From: CALZJC01 sp041574955
GTDB lineage: Bacteria; Acidobacteriota; Thermoanaerobaculia; Multivoradales; JAHEKO01
Direction of reading: 5' to 3'
Assembly (NCBI GenBank): GCA_041574955.1
Contig: JBFGNS010000065.1
Location: 1-22,828, forward strand
Length of the DNA stretch: 22,828 nt
The notes under the pieces are model-generated. The model saw only the letters and a program-made list of their open reading frames with translations, did not search any database and had not been told where the DNA came from. Position numbers and translations under genes: made by a program. The first letter of the stretch is position 1. Every line of letters starts with the position of its first letter. This document shows, piece after piece, positions 12,520 through 20,792 of this stretch.

Positions 12520-15500
12520 TGCCTGTCTCCTCCACCAGACGGGAAAACGCCTCGAGCTGGGCCGGCTCGAGGCCGCGGCGCATGCGGTCCAGCTCGCGCG
12601 CCGCCTGCTCACGGCTGGCCGCCGCCTCCTGCGGTCGCCCGCTGCGCTCGCTGGCCGCGGCCAGCAGCCGGTGCAGCCGGTAGGCGCCGGCCCACTCTCC
12701 GACCGACCGTACCAGCCGCAGCGCCGACTGTGCCGTGCGGGCCGCGGGTTGAGCCCGGCCGGCCGCCAGCTCGGCGCTCGCCAGCGCCTCACCGGCCGCC
12801 AGCCGCAGCGCAGCGTGACCGAGCTCTTCGGCGTCGGCCAGAACCGCCGCCAGCTCCCTGCGGGCCGCGTCGGCCTGGCCGGCCGCCAGCTGCCGGCGAC
12901 CGGCGGCCAGCCGGACGTGGAGCACCGCCTGCGGCGAGCCGCTGGCCTCGGCCTCCTGGCGCGCCCGCGCCAGCTGCTCGGCGGCCGCCTCCGCGTCGCT
13001 CTCGGCCAGCGCCAGCCGCTCGCGCAGCAGCGACAGCTCGGTGAGCTGCTCGTGGTTGGCGGTGCCCTCGAGCCAGGCCGCTACCTTCTCGAGCTGGCCG
13101 CGCGCCGCCGGCCACAGCCCCAGCTCGAGCAAGGTGGCGGCTCGACCGAGGCCGAACTCGGCCAGGCCGCGCGCGTCCTTCAGCTCTCCGAACAGCGCCA
13201 GCGCCTCGTCGTAGGAGGCCAGGGCGGCGGCGAAGCGACCCCGCAACTCTGCCAGCTTGCCGAGCTGGCCGAGCGAAAGGGCGGTGGCGGGCGTGAACTC
13301 CACCTGGCGGCTGGCCTCCAGCGCCGACAGGTAGGAGCGCGTAGCCTCCTCCCAGTCTCCCTGGGCCAGCTGCAGCTGGCCGAGACTCTGGGTCGCCAGC
13401 ACCTCGCCCTCGGCGTTGCCCGTCTCGCGGTAGAGATCGAGCGCCTGGTGCCAGTAGACCGAGGCGTTGTCGTAGTCGCCCAGCAGGTAGTAGGCGTAGC
13501 CGACGTTGTTCAAGCTCTCCGCCTCGGCGCGCCGGTCGCCCAGCCGGCGGCGCAGGCTGAGCGCGCGCCGGTAGTGCTCGAGCACCGGGGCGAACCGCCC
13601 CCGCGCCTCCTCCAGCTGGCCGAGGTCGTTGTGCAGGTCGGCCAGGCCGGCTTCGTCGCCCAGATCCTCGAGGATCGCCAGCGCCTGGTCGAGGTTGTCG
13701 CTGGCGGCTTGGTACTCGCCGCGGAACGCCTCGACCTGGGCCAGGTTGCGCAGGCAGGTGGCGTAGCCGCGGCGGTCGCCGATCTCGCGCCGCAGCTCGC
13801 CGGCCTGGCGGTAGTTCTCCTCGGCGCGGTCGAGCTCGCCGAGCTCACGGTAGGCGACGCCGAAGGCGTTGAGCACGTCGGCCCGGCCCTGCGGGTTGCG
13901 CAGCCGGTTCTGGATCACCATGGCGCGCACCAGGTACTCGTCGATCGCCTGGCGGCTGTTGCCGGCCAGGATCGAGAACTTGGCCAGCAGATACCAGGCG
14001 CGCGGGTGGTTGGGCGCCTCGGCCACCACCTGCTCCAGCACCTGGATGGCCTGCCCCAGGCTGCCCTCGAGGCCGTGAGCGTCGGCCAGCGCCACCGCCG
14101 CCTCGAGGTCGTGGGGGTAGCGGCGGCGCAGCTCGCCCAGAATCTCCACCGCCCGCCCGGGCTCGCCCAGCAGCAGGGCCTGCTCGGCGCGCACCTGGAG
14201 CGTCAGACGGCCCGGGGCGTCGGCGAGCGAGGCGACCGCCCGCTCGACTGCCGCCAGGGCGTCGTCGGGGCGCCCCAGCGCCTGGTAGGCCTGCGCCAGT
14301 CGGTGCCAGGCTGCGCCGAACCCGGAGTCGGCCTCGACCGCACGCTCCAGCGCCGGCACCGCCGCCACCGTCTCGCCGCGGTCGAGCAGCGCCGACCCCT
14401 CGCCGTAGGCCTGGACCGCCGCCGCGTCGCTCGACAGCCGGATGTCGGTGTCAGGCGGCGCCAGCTCCAGCCGGTCGCGCACCTCGCGGCCGAGCTGCCC
14501 GACCAGGCCGAGAGCGTTGCCACGCGACTCCACCTCGGCGCTCACGGGCTGGGCGTCGAGCTCGCCGGACGGGTCGCGCGCGACCATGCGGGCGTCCACC
14601 CGCAGCCCTTCGCCCACCGCTCGCAGCTTGCCGTGGACCAGCCGCTCGGCGTCGAACAGCTCGGCCACCTGGCGCAGCGACGAGTCGGTCCATTCGCCCT
14701 GCGGCAGCTTGAGGTCGGCCAGCGTCTGGAAGACCCGCTGTGGATCGACCACGGTGAGGGTCGGGCTCTCGGCCAGCAGCTCGGCCAGCAGCTCGGCGAG
14801 ACCGCTGGCCAGCCACGCCTCGCGCGGCGTGCCGGTTTCGTCGATCAGCGGCAGCACCGCCACCGCCAGCCGCCCCTCCTCCGCCGCCGGTGCGGCCGGC
14901 TGCTCGCCCGGCGCCGGCGTGCGGGCCCACCACCAGGCGCCCCCGGCAGCAGCCGCCACCACCGCCAGCGCCACCAGCGCGGCGCGCAGCCAGCGGCCCG
15001 AAGGACCGCGGCCGGCGCGCTCGGGGTCGGCCAGGTCGGTGGCGAGAGCGGCGGCGCTCGGGTAGCGCCGGCGAGGCTCGCTCTCGAGACAGCGGCGGAT
15101 CACCCGCCGCACCCCGGCCGGCACCTCGCCACCCAGACGGTCGAGCTGCAGCCGGCCCGAGATACGCTGCGCCACCACCTCCGCCATCGAGCCCGAGCGG
15201 AACGGCAGCTCGCCGGTGATCATCTCGAACAGCATCAGGCCGAGCGAGTAGATGTCGCTGCGGCCGTCGACGGTCTCGCCCCGCGCCTGCTCGGGCGACA
15301 GGTAGTCGGGGGTGCCGACCACCGTCCCGGTCTGGGTGAGCCCCACCGCGGATAGCGAGCGAGCGACCCCGAAGTCGGTGATGTAGGCGCGGCCGCCGTC
15401 GTCGATCAGGACGTTGGACGGCTTCAAGTCGCGATGGACCACCTCCTCCTCGTGCGCCACCGCCAGCGCCTCGGCCAGCTGGCGGGCGATCTCGAGCGCG

Positions 15501-15925
15501 CGCTCGACGTCCAGCGCGCCTTCCTCCTCGAGCAGGTCACGCAGCGACCGGCCGGCGATGAAGTCCATGGTGAGGAAGTAGAGGTCGCCATGCTGGCCGA
15601 TGTCGTGGATCCGAACCACGTTGCGGTGGCTGACCTGGCGGGCCAGAACCAGCTCGCGGCGGAAGCGGTCGATCAGGTCGGTCTGGGCTGCGAAATCGGG
15701 CCGCAGCAGCTTGAGCGCCACCTCGAGGTCGAGCTCGGTGTCGTGCGCCAGATAGACGACCCCCATGCCGCCCACGCCCAGCAGCCGCCGAACGCGGTAG
15801 CGCCCGGCGAGCAGCGAGTCGGGGTCGAGCTGCTGGAGAGGGTCCAGGCTGGTGCGGGTCGGCACCGGCGGCGGCGGGCTCTCCGCCTCCTCACCGGCGG
15901 AGCGGCCTGGCGGCTGCCGGCTCAC
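12500..15925 (-). CDS. Transmembrane Ser/Thr protein kinase with TolB-like and TPR domains
   Basis: Hanks-type kinase of 1141 aa. The N-terminal kinase domain (about 42-300) has the glycine loop LLGVGGMGVVYLA, the ATP-contacting K72 (VALKLL), the catalytic loop VVHRDLKPSN (D166), DFG (D184) and the P+1 region GTPDYLSPEQARG. One membrane segment lies at about 313-333 (ALVALAVVAAAAGGAWWWA). It is followed by a TolB/CsgG-like alpha-beta domain (351-490, starting LAVAVLPLIDETG) and some 600 residues of tetratricopeptide repeats to the C-terminus. The GTG start at 15925 overlaps the stop of the FHA-GAF gene (GTGA) and has AGGAAG 7 nt upstream; the longer open frame is low-complexity. Substrates are unknown; the FHA protein encoded immediately upstream is an obvious phospho-binding candidate. 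Confidence 0.95.
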   Translation of the reverse strand: MSRQPPGRSAGEEAESPPPPVPTRTSLDPLQQLDPDSLLAGRYRVRRLLGVGGMGVVYLAHDTELDLEVALKLLRPDFAAQTDLIDRFRRELVLARQVSHRNVVRIHDIGQHGDLYFLTMDFIAGRSLRDLLEEEGALDVERALEIARQLAEALAVAHEEEVVHRDLKPSNVLIDDGGRAYITDFGVARSLSAVGLTQTGTVVGTPDYLSPEQARGETVDGRSDIYSLGLMLFEMITGELPFRSGSMAEVVAQRISGRLQLDRLGGEVPAGVRRVIRRCLESEPRRRYPSAAALATDLADPERAGRGPSGRWLRAALVALAVVAAAAGGAWWWARTPAPGEQPAAPAAEEGRLAVAVLPLIDETGTPREAWLASGLAELLAELLAESPTLTVVDPQRVFQTLADLKLPQGEWTDSSLRQVAELFDAERLVHGKLRAVGEGLRVDARMVARDPSGELDAQPVSAEVESRGNALGLVGQLGREVRDRLELAPPDTDIRLSSDAAAVQAYGEGSALLDRGETVAAVPALERAVEADSGFGAAWHRLAQAYQALGRPDDALAAVERAVASLADAPGRLTLQVRAEQALLLGEPGRAVEILGELRRRYPHDLEAAVALADAHGLEGSLGQAIQVLEQVVAEAPNHPRAWYLLAKFSILAGNSRQAIDEYLVRAMVIQNRLRNPQGRADVLNAFGVAYRELGELDRAEENYRQAGELRREIGDRRGYATCLRNLAQVEAFRGEYQAASDNLDQALAILEDLGDEAGLADLHNDLGQLEEARGRFAPVLEHYRRALSLRRRLGDRRAEAESLNNVGYAYYLLGDYDNASVYWHQALDLYRETGNAEGEVLATQSLGQLQLAQGDWEEATRSYLSALEASRQVEFTPATALSLGQLGKLAELRGRFAAALASYDEALALFGELKDARGLAEFGLGRAATLLELGLWPAARGQLEKVAAWLEGTANHEQLTELSLLRERLALAESDAEAAAEQLARARQEAEASGSPQAVLHVRLAAGRRQLAAGQADAARRELAAVLADAEELGHAALRLAAGEALASAELAAGRAQPAARTAQSALRLVRSVGEWAGAYRLHRLLAAASERSGRPQEAAASREQAARELDRMRRGLEPAQLEAFSRLVEETGSEQANG

Positions 15926-16923
15926 GGCCGGGCTTCCTGGCGCCGGCCGTGGCGCGCCACCAGCTCCGTCCAGCGGCCGCGCGGCGGGCCGGCGGCGGCG
16001 ACACCGGCAGCGCCCGAGCGGTAGGCCGGCAGCGAGCGGTCCCACACCGTCTCGAGGGCGCTCGACAGCTCACCGGCCGGCAGCTCGGCGAGCAGCCCCT
16101 TGAGCTCGCGGTCGAGGCCGGCCACGGCGAGAGCCAGGGCGGCATGCGAGGCCAGCGCGTCGAGAATCTCCACCTCCAGGTCGCCGAAAGCCACGCCCGG
16201 CCGCCGGCTGTCCAAGTAGATCACGCCGATCAGCCGCTCGAGCGCCGTCAACGGCACGCACACCAGCGCCTGGATGCCGCCGGCGATGATGCTCGGCCGC
16301 GCGGCCAGCTCGGTGTGGTCGCTGATGTCCGAGCTGGCCACCGTGGTGCCGGTGTCGAGCGACTGCTGGATCGCCCCGACACTGCCCGAGAACTCGTCGG
16401 CGTCGAGCTCGGGCGGGGTGATGCCGAAGCGGGCGCCGATCTCGAGGTCGCCGTCCGGCTGGCTCAGCATGACGAAGCCCCGCTCGGCGCCCGCCAGCTC
16501 GACCGCCGAGCGGAGCACGCGCTCCAGCAGCTGCTCGACGCTGCCGGCGTCGGCCAGCCTGCGCTGCAGCCGCAGCGAGGTCTCGAGCCGCGCCGCGCGC
16601 CGGTTCTCGGAGCGGGCCAGCTCGCTCTCGCTGAGCAGCTCGAAGCGGGCCAGCAGGCCGCCGAGGCTCAGCCAGCAGCCGTTCTCGAGCTCGGCCGCGG
16701 CGGTGCGGCGACCGTCCACCGCGGTGCCGTTCTTGCTCTCCAGGTCGACGATCCGCCAGCCCCCGTCGGTCGACTCGAGGCTGGCGTGGCGTCGTGAGAT
16801 GCGGTCGTCGTCGAGCTTCAGGTCGGCCGCGGCGTCACGGCCGATCAGGTAGGTGCCACCTTCCTGTGCTACGAAAGCCCGCGCCGGCCGCTGTGGGAAA
16901 TGGACCGTCAGGCGGGCGGGCAT
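15922..16923 (-). CDS. FHA-GAF domain protein
   Basis: Predicted cytoplasmic signalling adaptor of 333 aa. The FHA domain (about 5-95) has GRD (28-30), DDDRISRRHASLE (38-50) and the SKNGT loop (63-67), the residues that read phosphothreonine in this fold. A short coiled segment leads to a GAF domain (about 115-265) with VEQLLERVLRSAVELAGAERGFVML, GIQALVCVPL and ERLIGVIYLDSRRPG. No catalytic output domain follows; the C-terminal 60 residues are helical then Gly/Arg-rich. It starts 15 nt after the secreted-protein gene and overlaps the Ser/Thr kinase gene by 4 nt. The pairing suggests it recognises a phosphosite made by that kinase, possibly with ligand control through the GAF domain. The GAF ligand cannot be told from sequence. 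Confidence 0.92.
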   Translation of the reverse strand: MPARLTVHFPQRPARAFVAQEGGTYLIGRDAAADLKLDDDRISRRHASLESTDGGWRIVDLESKNGTAVDGRRTAAAELENGCWLSLGGLLARFELLSESELARSENRRAARLETSLRLQRRLADAGSVEQLLERVLRSAVELAGAERGFVMLSQPDGDLEIGARFGITPPELDADEFSGSVGAIQQSLDTGTTVASSDISDHTELAARPSIIAGGIQALVCVPLTALERLIGVIYLDSRRPGVAFGDLEVEILDALASHAALALAVAGLDRELKGLLAELPAGELSSALETVWDRSLPAYRSGAAGVAAAGPPRGRWTELVARHGRRQEARP

Positions 16924-16938
16924 CCGCGGCCGATGCGC

Positions 16939-17769
16939 CTAGCTGCCGACGCTGGACAGCAGACGCAGGCTGTAGATCAGCGTCGAGGCGCCGGCGCGCA
17001 GCTTGCCGGCCACGTTGTCCAGGTCCCGGCTGGAGCGCCACACGTTGGGGATGTCGGTGCCGCTGTAGGCCTTGACCAGATCGTCGAAAGCCTCCAGCTC
17101 GTCCACCGCCTCGCGCTCCCGGCCGTCGCGGTACCAGTACCACGAGCTGTCGAGGTGCGACTGCAGATCGTCGAGCAGCGCCTCCGGGATCACTTCGTCG
17201 TTGGCGTCGAGCACCGCCTGGATCCGCTGGTACTTGTCGATCACGACGTCGTCGAGCAGTCGCAGATCGGCGACGATCATGAACTCCGAGAAGCCGCCCT
17301 TCGAGCCCCCCACGCGGTAGGTGCCCTGGCCGGCCCAGCGGGTGATGTCCTCGAAGGCGCCGCCGGCGGGCGCAGCGAACAGCCGCAGCGGCGAGTTCTC
17401 GGTGTAGTTGAGGTTGTGGGTGTGGAGCTCGATCTGCGCCACGCCGGTGAACGACAGCGGACCGGTCGCCGGCGGGTCGATCCCCACCACCACCGGGAAG
17501 GCCGCCGGCACGCTGACCAGGCTGAGATCCGGCAGGCGGGACAGCAGCGCCGGGTCCGCCGGGTCGACCAGGGTCGCCGACAGCCCGAGGCTGGCGGTGG
17601 TCAAGCCCACCACCTGCTCGAAGACGATGCTGACGTCGGCGCCGATACCGCCGGGTAGCTCGATTTGCGCCGAGGCGGTGCTGCCGCTGATCTCGAAGTC
17701 GACGATCTGCGCCACCGCTGGCGAGCTGGCGCACAGGACTACTAAGGCGAGAACTCGAAAGAGTCGCAT
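16939..17769 (-). CDS. Secreted protein of unknown function, first gene of the kinase operon
   Basis: Exported protein of 276 aa. The start is ATG 17769, which gives a clean signal peptide (MRLFRVLALVVLCASSPAVA-Q); the 40 residues before it in the open frame are low complexity. The mature N-terminal part (about 22-170) is beta-rich, with FTGVAQIELHTHNLNY and SPLRLFAAPAGGAFEDITR as distinctive segments. The C-terminal part (about 175-270) is helical (RIQAVLDANDEVI, GREREAVDELEAFDDLVKAY, AGKLRAGASTLIYSLRLL) and resembles small helical FIMAH/FIVAR-like modules of secreted proteins, at low confidence. Being the promoter-proximal gene of an otherwise signalling operon, it could be an extracellular ligand, sensor partner or cargo; nothing decides this. 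Confidence 0.75.
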   Translation of the reverse strand: MRLFRVLALVVLCASSPAVAQIVDFEISGSTASAQIELPGGIGADVSIVFEQVVGLTTASLGLSATLVDPADPALLSRLPDLSLVSVPAAFPVVVGIDPPATGPLSFTGVAQIELHTHNLNYTENSPLRLFAAPAGGAFEDITRWAGQGTYRVGGSKGGFSEFMIVADLRLLDDVVIDKYQRIQAVLDANDEVIPEALLDDLQSHLDSSWYWYRDGREREAVDELEAFDDLVKAYSGTDIPNVWRSSRDLDNVAGKLRAGASTLIYSLRLLSSVGS

Positions 17770-17815
17770 GGCTGCTGGTACCCCCGGGGAAAGGCCGCGG
17801 CGCGCGTGAACGGCT

Positions 17816-17821
17816 ACTATA
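17816..17821 (-). promoter_or_regulatory. Candidate -10 element for the signalling operon
   Basis: On the minus strand TATAGT (5 of 6 with TATAAT) stands out in a GC-rich 176-bp divergent gap (17770-17945), about 47 bp before the ATG at 17769. No acceptable -35 hexamer lies 16-18 bp upstream, so the call rests on one box. The overlapping plus-strand TATACC could serve the opposite gene instead. Confidence 0.3.
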
Positions 17822-17945
17822 CCAGAAGGTGGGGCCGAGCCCGCCCCAACGGGTAGGGGGGCATGCCGCATCCGCCCGGCACGGCGCAACGCGATACTCT
17901 GGTGGCTCCGCCGGCCGGGGCGCTCCCCGGCGCTCTCGCCCCGCG

Positions 17946-19667
17946 ATGCGTTCGCCGTCGCCAGCCCGCTCGTCCGTAACCGTCCTGCTCGCCGCCGGCG
18001 CGCTGGCAGCCGCCGCCCAGGCGCCGCCGACCTTCCTCGAGTCGCTCGACGTGCGGGTGGTCAACATCGAGGTCCACGCCGTAGACCGGGCAGGTCGGCC
18101 GGTCGCCGGACTCACTGCCCGCGACTTCACCGTCCGGGAGGACGGCCGCAAGGTCGCGCTCACCCACTTCTCGCACGTCGGTGGCGCGACCGCGCCCGAC
18201 TCCCCGCCGCCGGCCGGTGACGCCGGCGGCGCGGTGCTGGTGCTGCTCGACAACTTCGCGGTCGACCGGCTCGGCCGCAAGCTGGTGGGCGAGGCGCTGG
18301 GCGAGCTGTTCGCCGGCGGACTGCCGGAGGGCGCGCGCTACGCGCTCGCCACCTACGACGGCTACGTCGACCTGGTGCAGCCGTTCACCTCGGACACCGA
18401 CGCCCTGCTGGCGGCGCTCGAGCGGGTCGCGCAGCCGACCAGCCTCGGGCTGGTGCGGCACGCCGAGCGCGACGCGGTCCTGCGCCAGGGGCTCGAGACG
18501 CTGCGCGACGTCGAGCGGCTGATGCGCGACCAGGCGCGCGAGGAGCAGGCGGCGCGGCTGTTCAGCACCTTGACGCGGCAGGTCGACAGCGAGGCCGAGC
18601 GCCAGCGCCAGCTGGTCCGGACCCAGGTCTTCGCGATGAGCCACCTGGTCAACGCCCTGGCGGCGGTGCCGGGCCGCAAGAGCCTGGTCTACCTCGGCGA
18701 GGGGCTGCCGATGCAGCCCGGCGCCGAGCTGTACGCGGCGCTCGACGAGACCTTCGCCCGCTACCAGCCGGGCGGCGGCGCCGGCGCCGCGTCGATCGAC
18801 ATGCGCTCGGCGACGCTCGACTCGCTCGACCCGGGCAGCCGGCCGCGCCGCGACTACGGCAAGCTGCCGACCAGCGGCGTCGGCGAGCTGGCAGCGCTGG
18901 CCAACGCCGGCCGGGTCAGCTTCTACACCCTGGCGACCGGCGCCGACACCGGCGGCGTGCCGGCCGAGCTGCCGGGCGACCTGCGCGCGCTGTGGACGCC
19001 CCGCTTCCAGGCGCTGCGCCGCACCAACCTGACCGACAGCCTGCGCGCCCTGGCCGAGCAGACCGGCGGTCTGGCGGCCGAGGGCGTCGACATCGCCGGT
19101 CTGCTGGCGCAGGCCGAGGCAGACCGCTCGAGCTACTACTTCCTGGGCTTCGAGCCCGACCGGCCGCCCGACGGCGCCTTCCACACCCTCGAGGTCAAGG
19201 TGCGAGGGCGCGGCGTCAAGCTGCGCTACCGCACCGGCTACATCGACAAGCCGCTGGCCGCCAAGCTCGCCGACCGCGCCACCGCATCGCTGCTGCTCGG
19301 GCTCGACGACAACCCGCTGGGGCTCGGCATGGCGGCGGGCGCGGCGCGGCCCGGGCCGGCGGCCGGCCAGTGGCGAGTGCCGGTCACCGTCTCGATCCCA
19401 ACCGGCTTCCTCGACGGCGTGGTGCCGGCCGGCAGCCCGGTGCCGGCCCACCTGCTGGTCGCGGCACGCGACGGTGAGGGCCGCACCGGGCCGGTGCAGG
19501 GCCTCGAGGTCGAGCTCACCGCCGGCAGCGCCGGCGGCGGCCAGTCGAGCCGCTTCGAGCTGCTGCTGCGCGAGGGCCCCCAGCGCCTGGCGGTCGGCCT
19601 GGTGGTGCCGGCCGCCGGCGCCGCCTCGTTCACCAGCCTCGAGCTGTCACCCGGCGCGGAGCCGTAG
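17946..19667 (+). CDS. Secreted VWFA-related protein of the acidobacterial type
   Basis: Exported 573-aa protein. A signal peptide (hydrophobic about 11-24, VTVLLAAGALAAAA) is followed by VRVVNIEVHAVDRAGRPVAG and LTARDFTVREDGRKVALTHF, the hallmark N-terminal beta module of the VWFA-related family widespread in Acidobacteriota. A von Willebrand A-like fold comes next (VLVLLDNFAVD, then ARYALATYDGYVDLVQPFT, then GRKSLVYLGEGLPM). The metal site is not a full DxSxS MIDAS (DNFAVD), as is common in this family. Downstream are SYYFLGFEPDRPPDG and KLRYRTGYIDKPLA, typical of the family, and a C-terminal beta region. ATG 17946 was chosen for the signal peptide; the frame opens earlier at 17829 in low-complexity sequence. 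The biological role of the family is unknown; adhesion or protein-protein interaction is assumed. Confidence 0.9.
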   Translation: MRSPSPARSSVTVLLAAGALAAAAQAPPTFLESLDVRVVNIEVHAVDRAGRPVAGLTARDFTVREDGRKVALTHFSHVGGATAPDSPPPAGDAGGAVLVLLDNFAVDRLGRKLVGEALGELFAGGLPEGARYALATYDGYVDLVQPFTSDTDALLAALERVAQPTSLGLVRHAERDAVLRQGLETLRDVERLMRDQAREEQAARLFSTLTRQVDSEAERQRQLVRTQVFAMSHLVNALAAVPGRKSLVYLGEGLPMQPGAELYAALDETFARYQPGGGAGAASIDMRSATLDSLDPGSRPRRDYGKLPTSGVGELAALANAGRVSFYTLATGADTGGVPAELPGDLRALWTPRFQALRRTNLTDSLRALAEQTGGLAAEGVDIAGLLAQAEADRSSYYFLGFEPDRPPDGAFHTLEVKVRGRGVKLRYRTGYIDKPLAAKLADRATASLLLGLDDNPLGLGMAAGAARPGPAAGQWRVPVTVSIPTGFLDGVVPAGSPVPAHLLVAARDGEGRTGPVQGLEVELTAGSAGGGQSSRFELLLREGPQRLAVGLVVPAAGAASFTSLELSPGAEP

Positions 19668-19712
19668 GGTGCCGCTCGCCGACCGATCGGAGCGCCGCCG
19701 CTGCCGCAAGCG

Positions 19713-20696
19713 ATGGACTTCCGGCCGGTAGCGTGGCGGCCGCCGGCCGGCCCCGGGCTGCGCGGCGACTACGCCCGCAACAGCCGGCTGGCCGGCGCCG
19801 AGCTGTGGCCCGCCGGCGGCGCCGGACCCGAGGACGTGGTGGTCGACGCCGAAGGGCGGGTCTGGGCGGGGCTCGAGGACGGTCGGCTGGTGCGCTTCCC
19901 GGCCGGCGGAGGCGAGCCCGAAACGGTGGCCGCGACCGGCGGACGGCCGCTCGGGCTCGAGCTGGCGCCGGGCGGCGGCCTGATCGTGTGCGACGCCCGC
20001 GAGGGGCTGCTCAGGCTGACCCCGGAAGGCGACCTCGAGCGCCTCGCCACCGGCTGGAACGGCAAACGGTTCGGCTTCGCCAACAACGCCGCGGTGGCGG
20101 CGGACGGCACGGTCTACTTCACCGACACCAGCCGGCGTTGGGGCATCCGCGAGTACAAGCTCGACCTGCTCGAGCACTCGGGCACCGGACGGCTGTTCGC
20201 CCTCCGCCCGGGCGGAGCGCTCGAGCTCCTGCTCGACGGCCTGCAGTTTGCCAACGGCGTGGCGCTGGCACCCGACGACAGCTTCGTGCTGGTGGCCGAG
20301 ACCGGCGCCTATGCCATCCACCGGCTGTGGATCGCCGGTCCGCGCGCCGGCCGGAACGAGACCTTCGTCGACAACCTGCCCGGCTTCCCCGACAACCTGT
20401 CGACCGGCGACGGCGTCTTCTGGCTGGCGCTGCCGAGCACCCGCGACCCGATGCTCGACGCCCTCATGCCCCGGCCCCGGCTGCGCCACGTCGTCGCCCG
20501 CCTGCCGGACGCCTTCCAGCCCAAGCCCAAGCGCCACGGCTTCGTTCTCGGCTTCGACGCCGACGGCCGGGTTGTTCACAACCTGCAGGATCCGAGCGGC
20601 CGGGTCGCCGTCGTCACCGGCGCGCGCGAGCACGACGGCCGTCTCTACCTGGGAAGCCTGAGCGAGCCCGTCGTGGCGGTGGTGGACCTCCCGTGA
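19713..20696 (+). CDS. SMP-30/strictosidine-synthase-like beta-propeller protein
   Basis: Six-bladed beta-propeller of 327 aa. Landmarks are GPEDVVVDAEGRVWAGLEDGRLVRF (38-62), GRPLGLELAPGGGLIVCDA, GTVYFTDTSRRWG, LLDGLQFANGVALAPDDSFVLVAET and NLPGFPDNLSTGDGVFWLAL. These follow the blade motifs of strictosidine-synthase-like and adipocyte plasma-membrane-associated-like proteins, a sister group of SMP-30/gluconolactonase. Members are often calcium-dependent lactonases or arylesterases; plant strictosidine synthase chemistry is not implied. No signal peptide is evident from ATG 19713, so it is probably cytoplasmic, unless an unrecognised start exists. It follows the VWFA-related gene by 45 nt on the same strand. 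Confidence 0.88.
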   Translation: MDFRPVAWRPPAGPGLRGDYARNSRLAGAELWPAGGAGPEDVVVDAEGRVWAGLEDGRLVRFPAGGGEPETVAATGGRPLGLELAPGGGLIVCDAREGLLRLTPEGDLERLATGWNGKRFGFANNAAVAADGTVYFTDTSRRWGIREYKLDLLEHSGTGRLFALRPGGALELLLDGLQFANGVALAPDDSFVLVAETGAYAIHRLWIAGPRAGRNETFVDNLPGFPDNLSTGDGVFWLALPSTRDPMLDALMPRPRLRHVVARLPDAFQPKPKRHGFVLGFDADGRVVHNLQDPSGRVAVVTGAREHDGRLYLGSLSEPVVAVVDLP

Positions 20697-20792
20697 GCCG
20701 GGCGCCGCTCGCCGCGCTCGCGGGCCGGATCCTCGTCCCGCTCCGGCCGCTCGGAGGCGTCGACTCCCCCTGATGGCTCGACGTCGAGCGCG

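Noticed and set aside
12251..15355. 1034-aa plus-strand open frame opposite the Ser/Thr kinase gene
   Set aside because: It mirrors the TPR codon pattern of the real gene, has no recognisable fold, and the opposite strand has intact kinase catalytic motifs and start/stop overlaps.
17817..19451. 544-aa minus-strand open frame opposite the VWFA-related gene
   Set aside because: Low-complexity Arg/Gly/Val/Gln-rich translation; the plus-strand frame has a signal peptide and family signatures.
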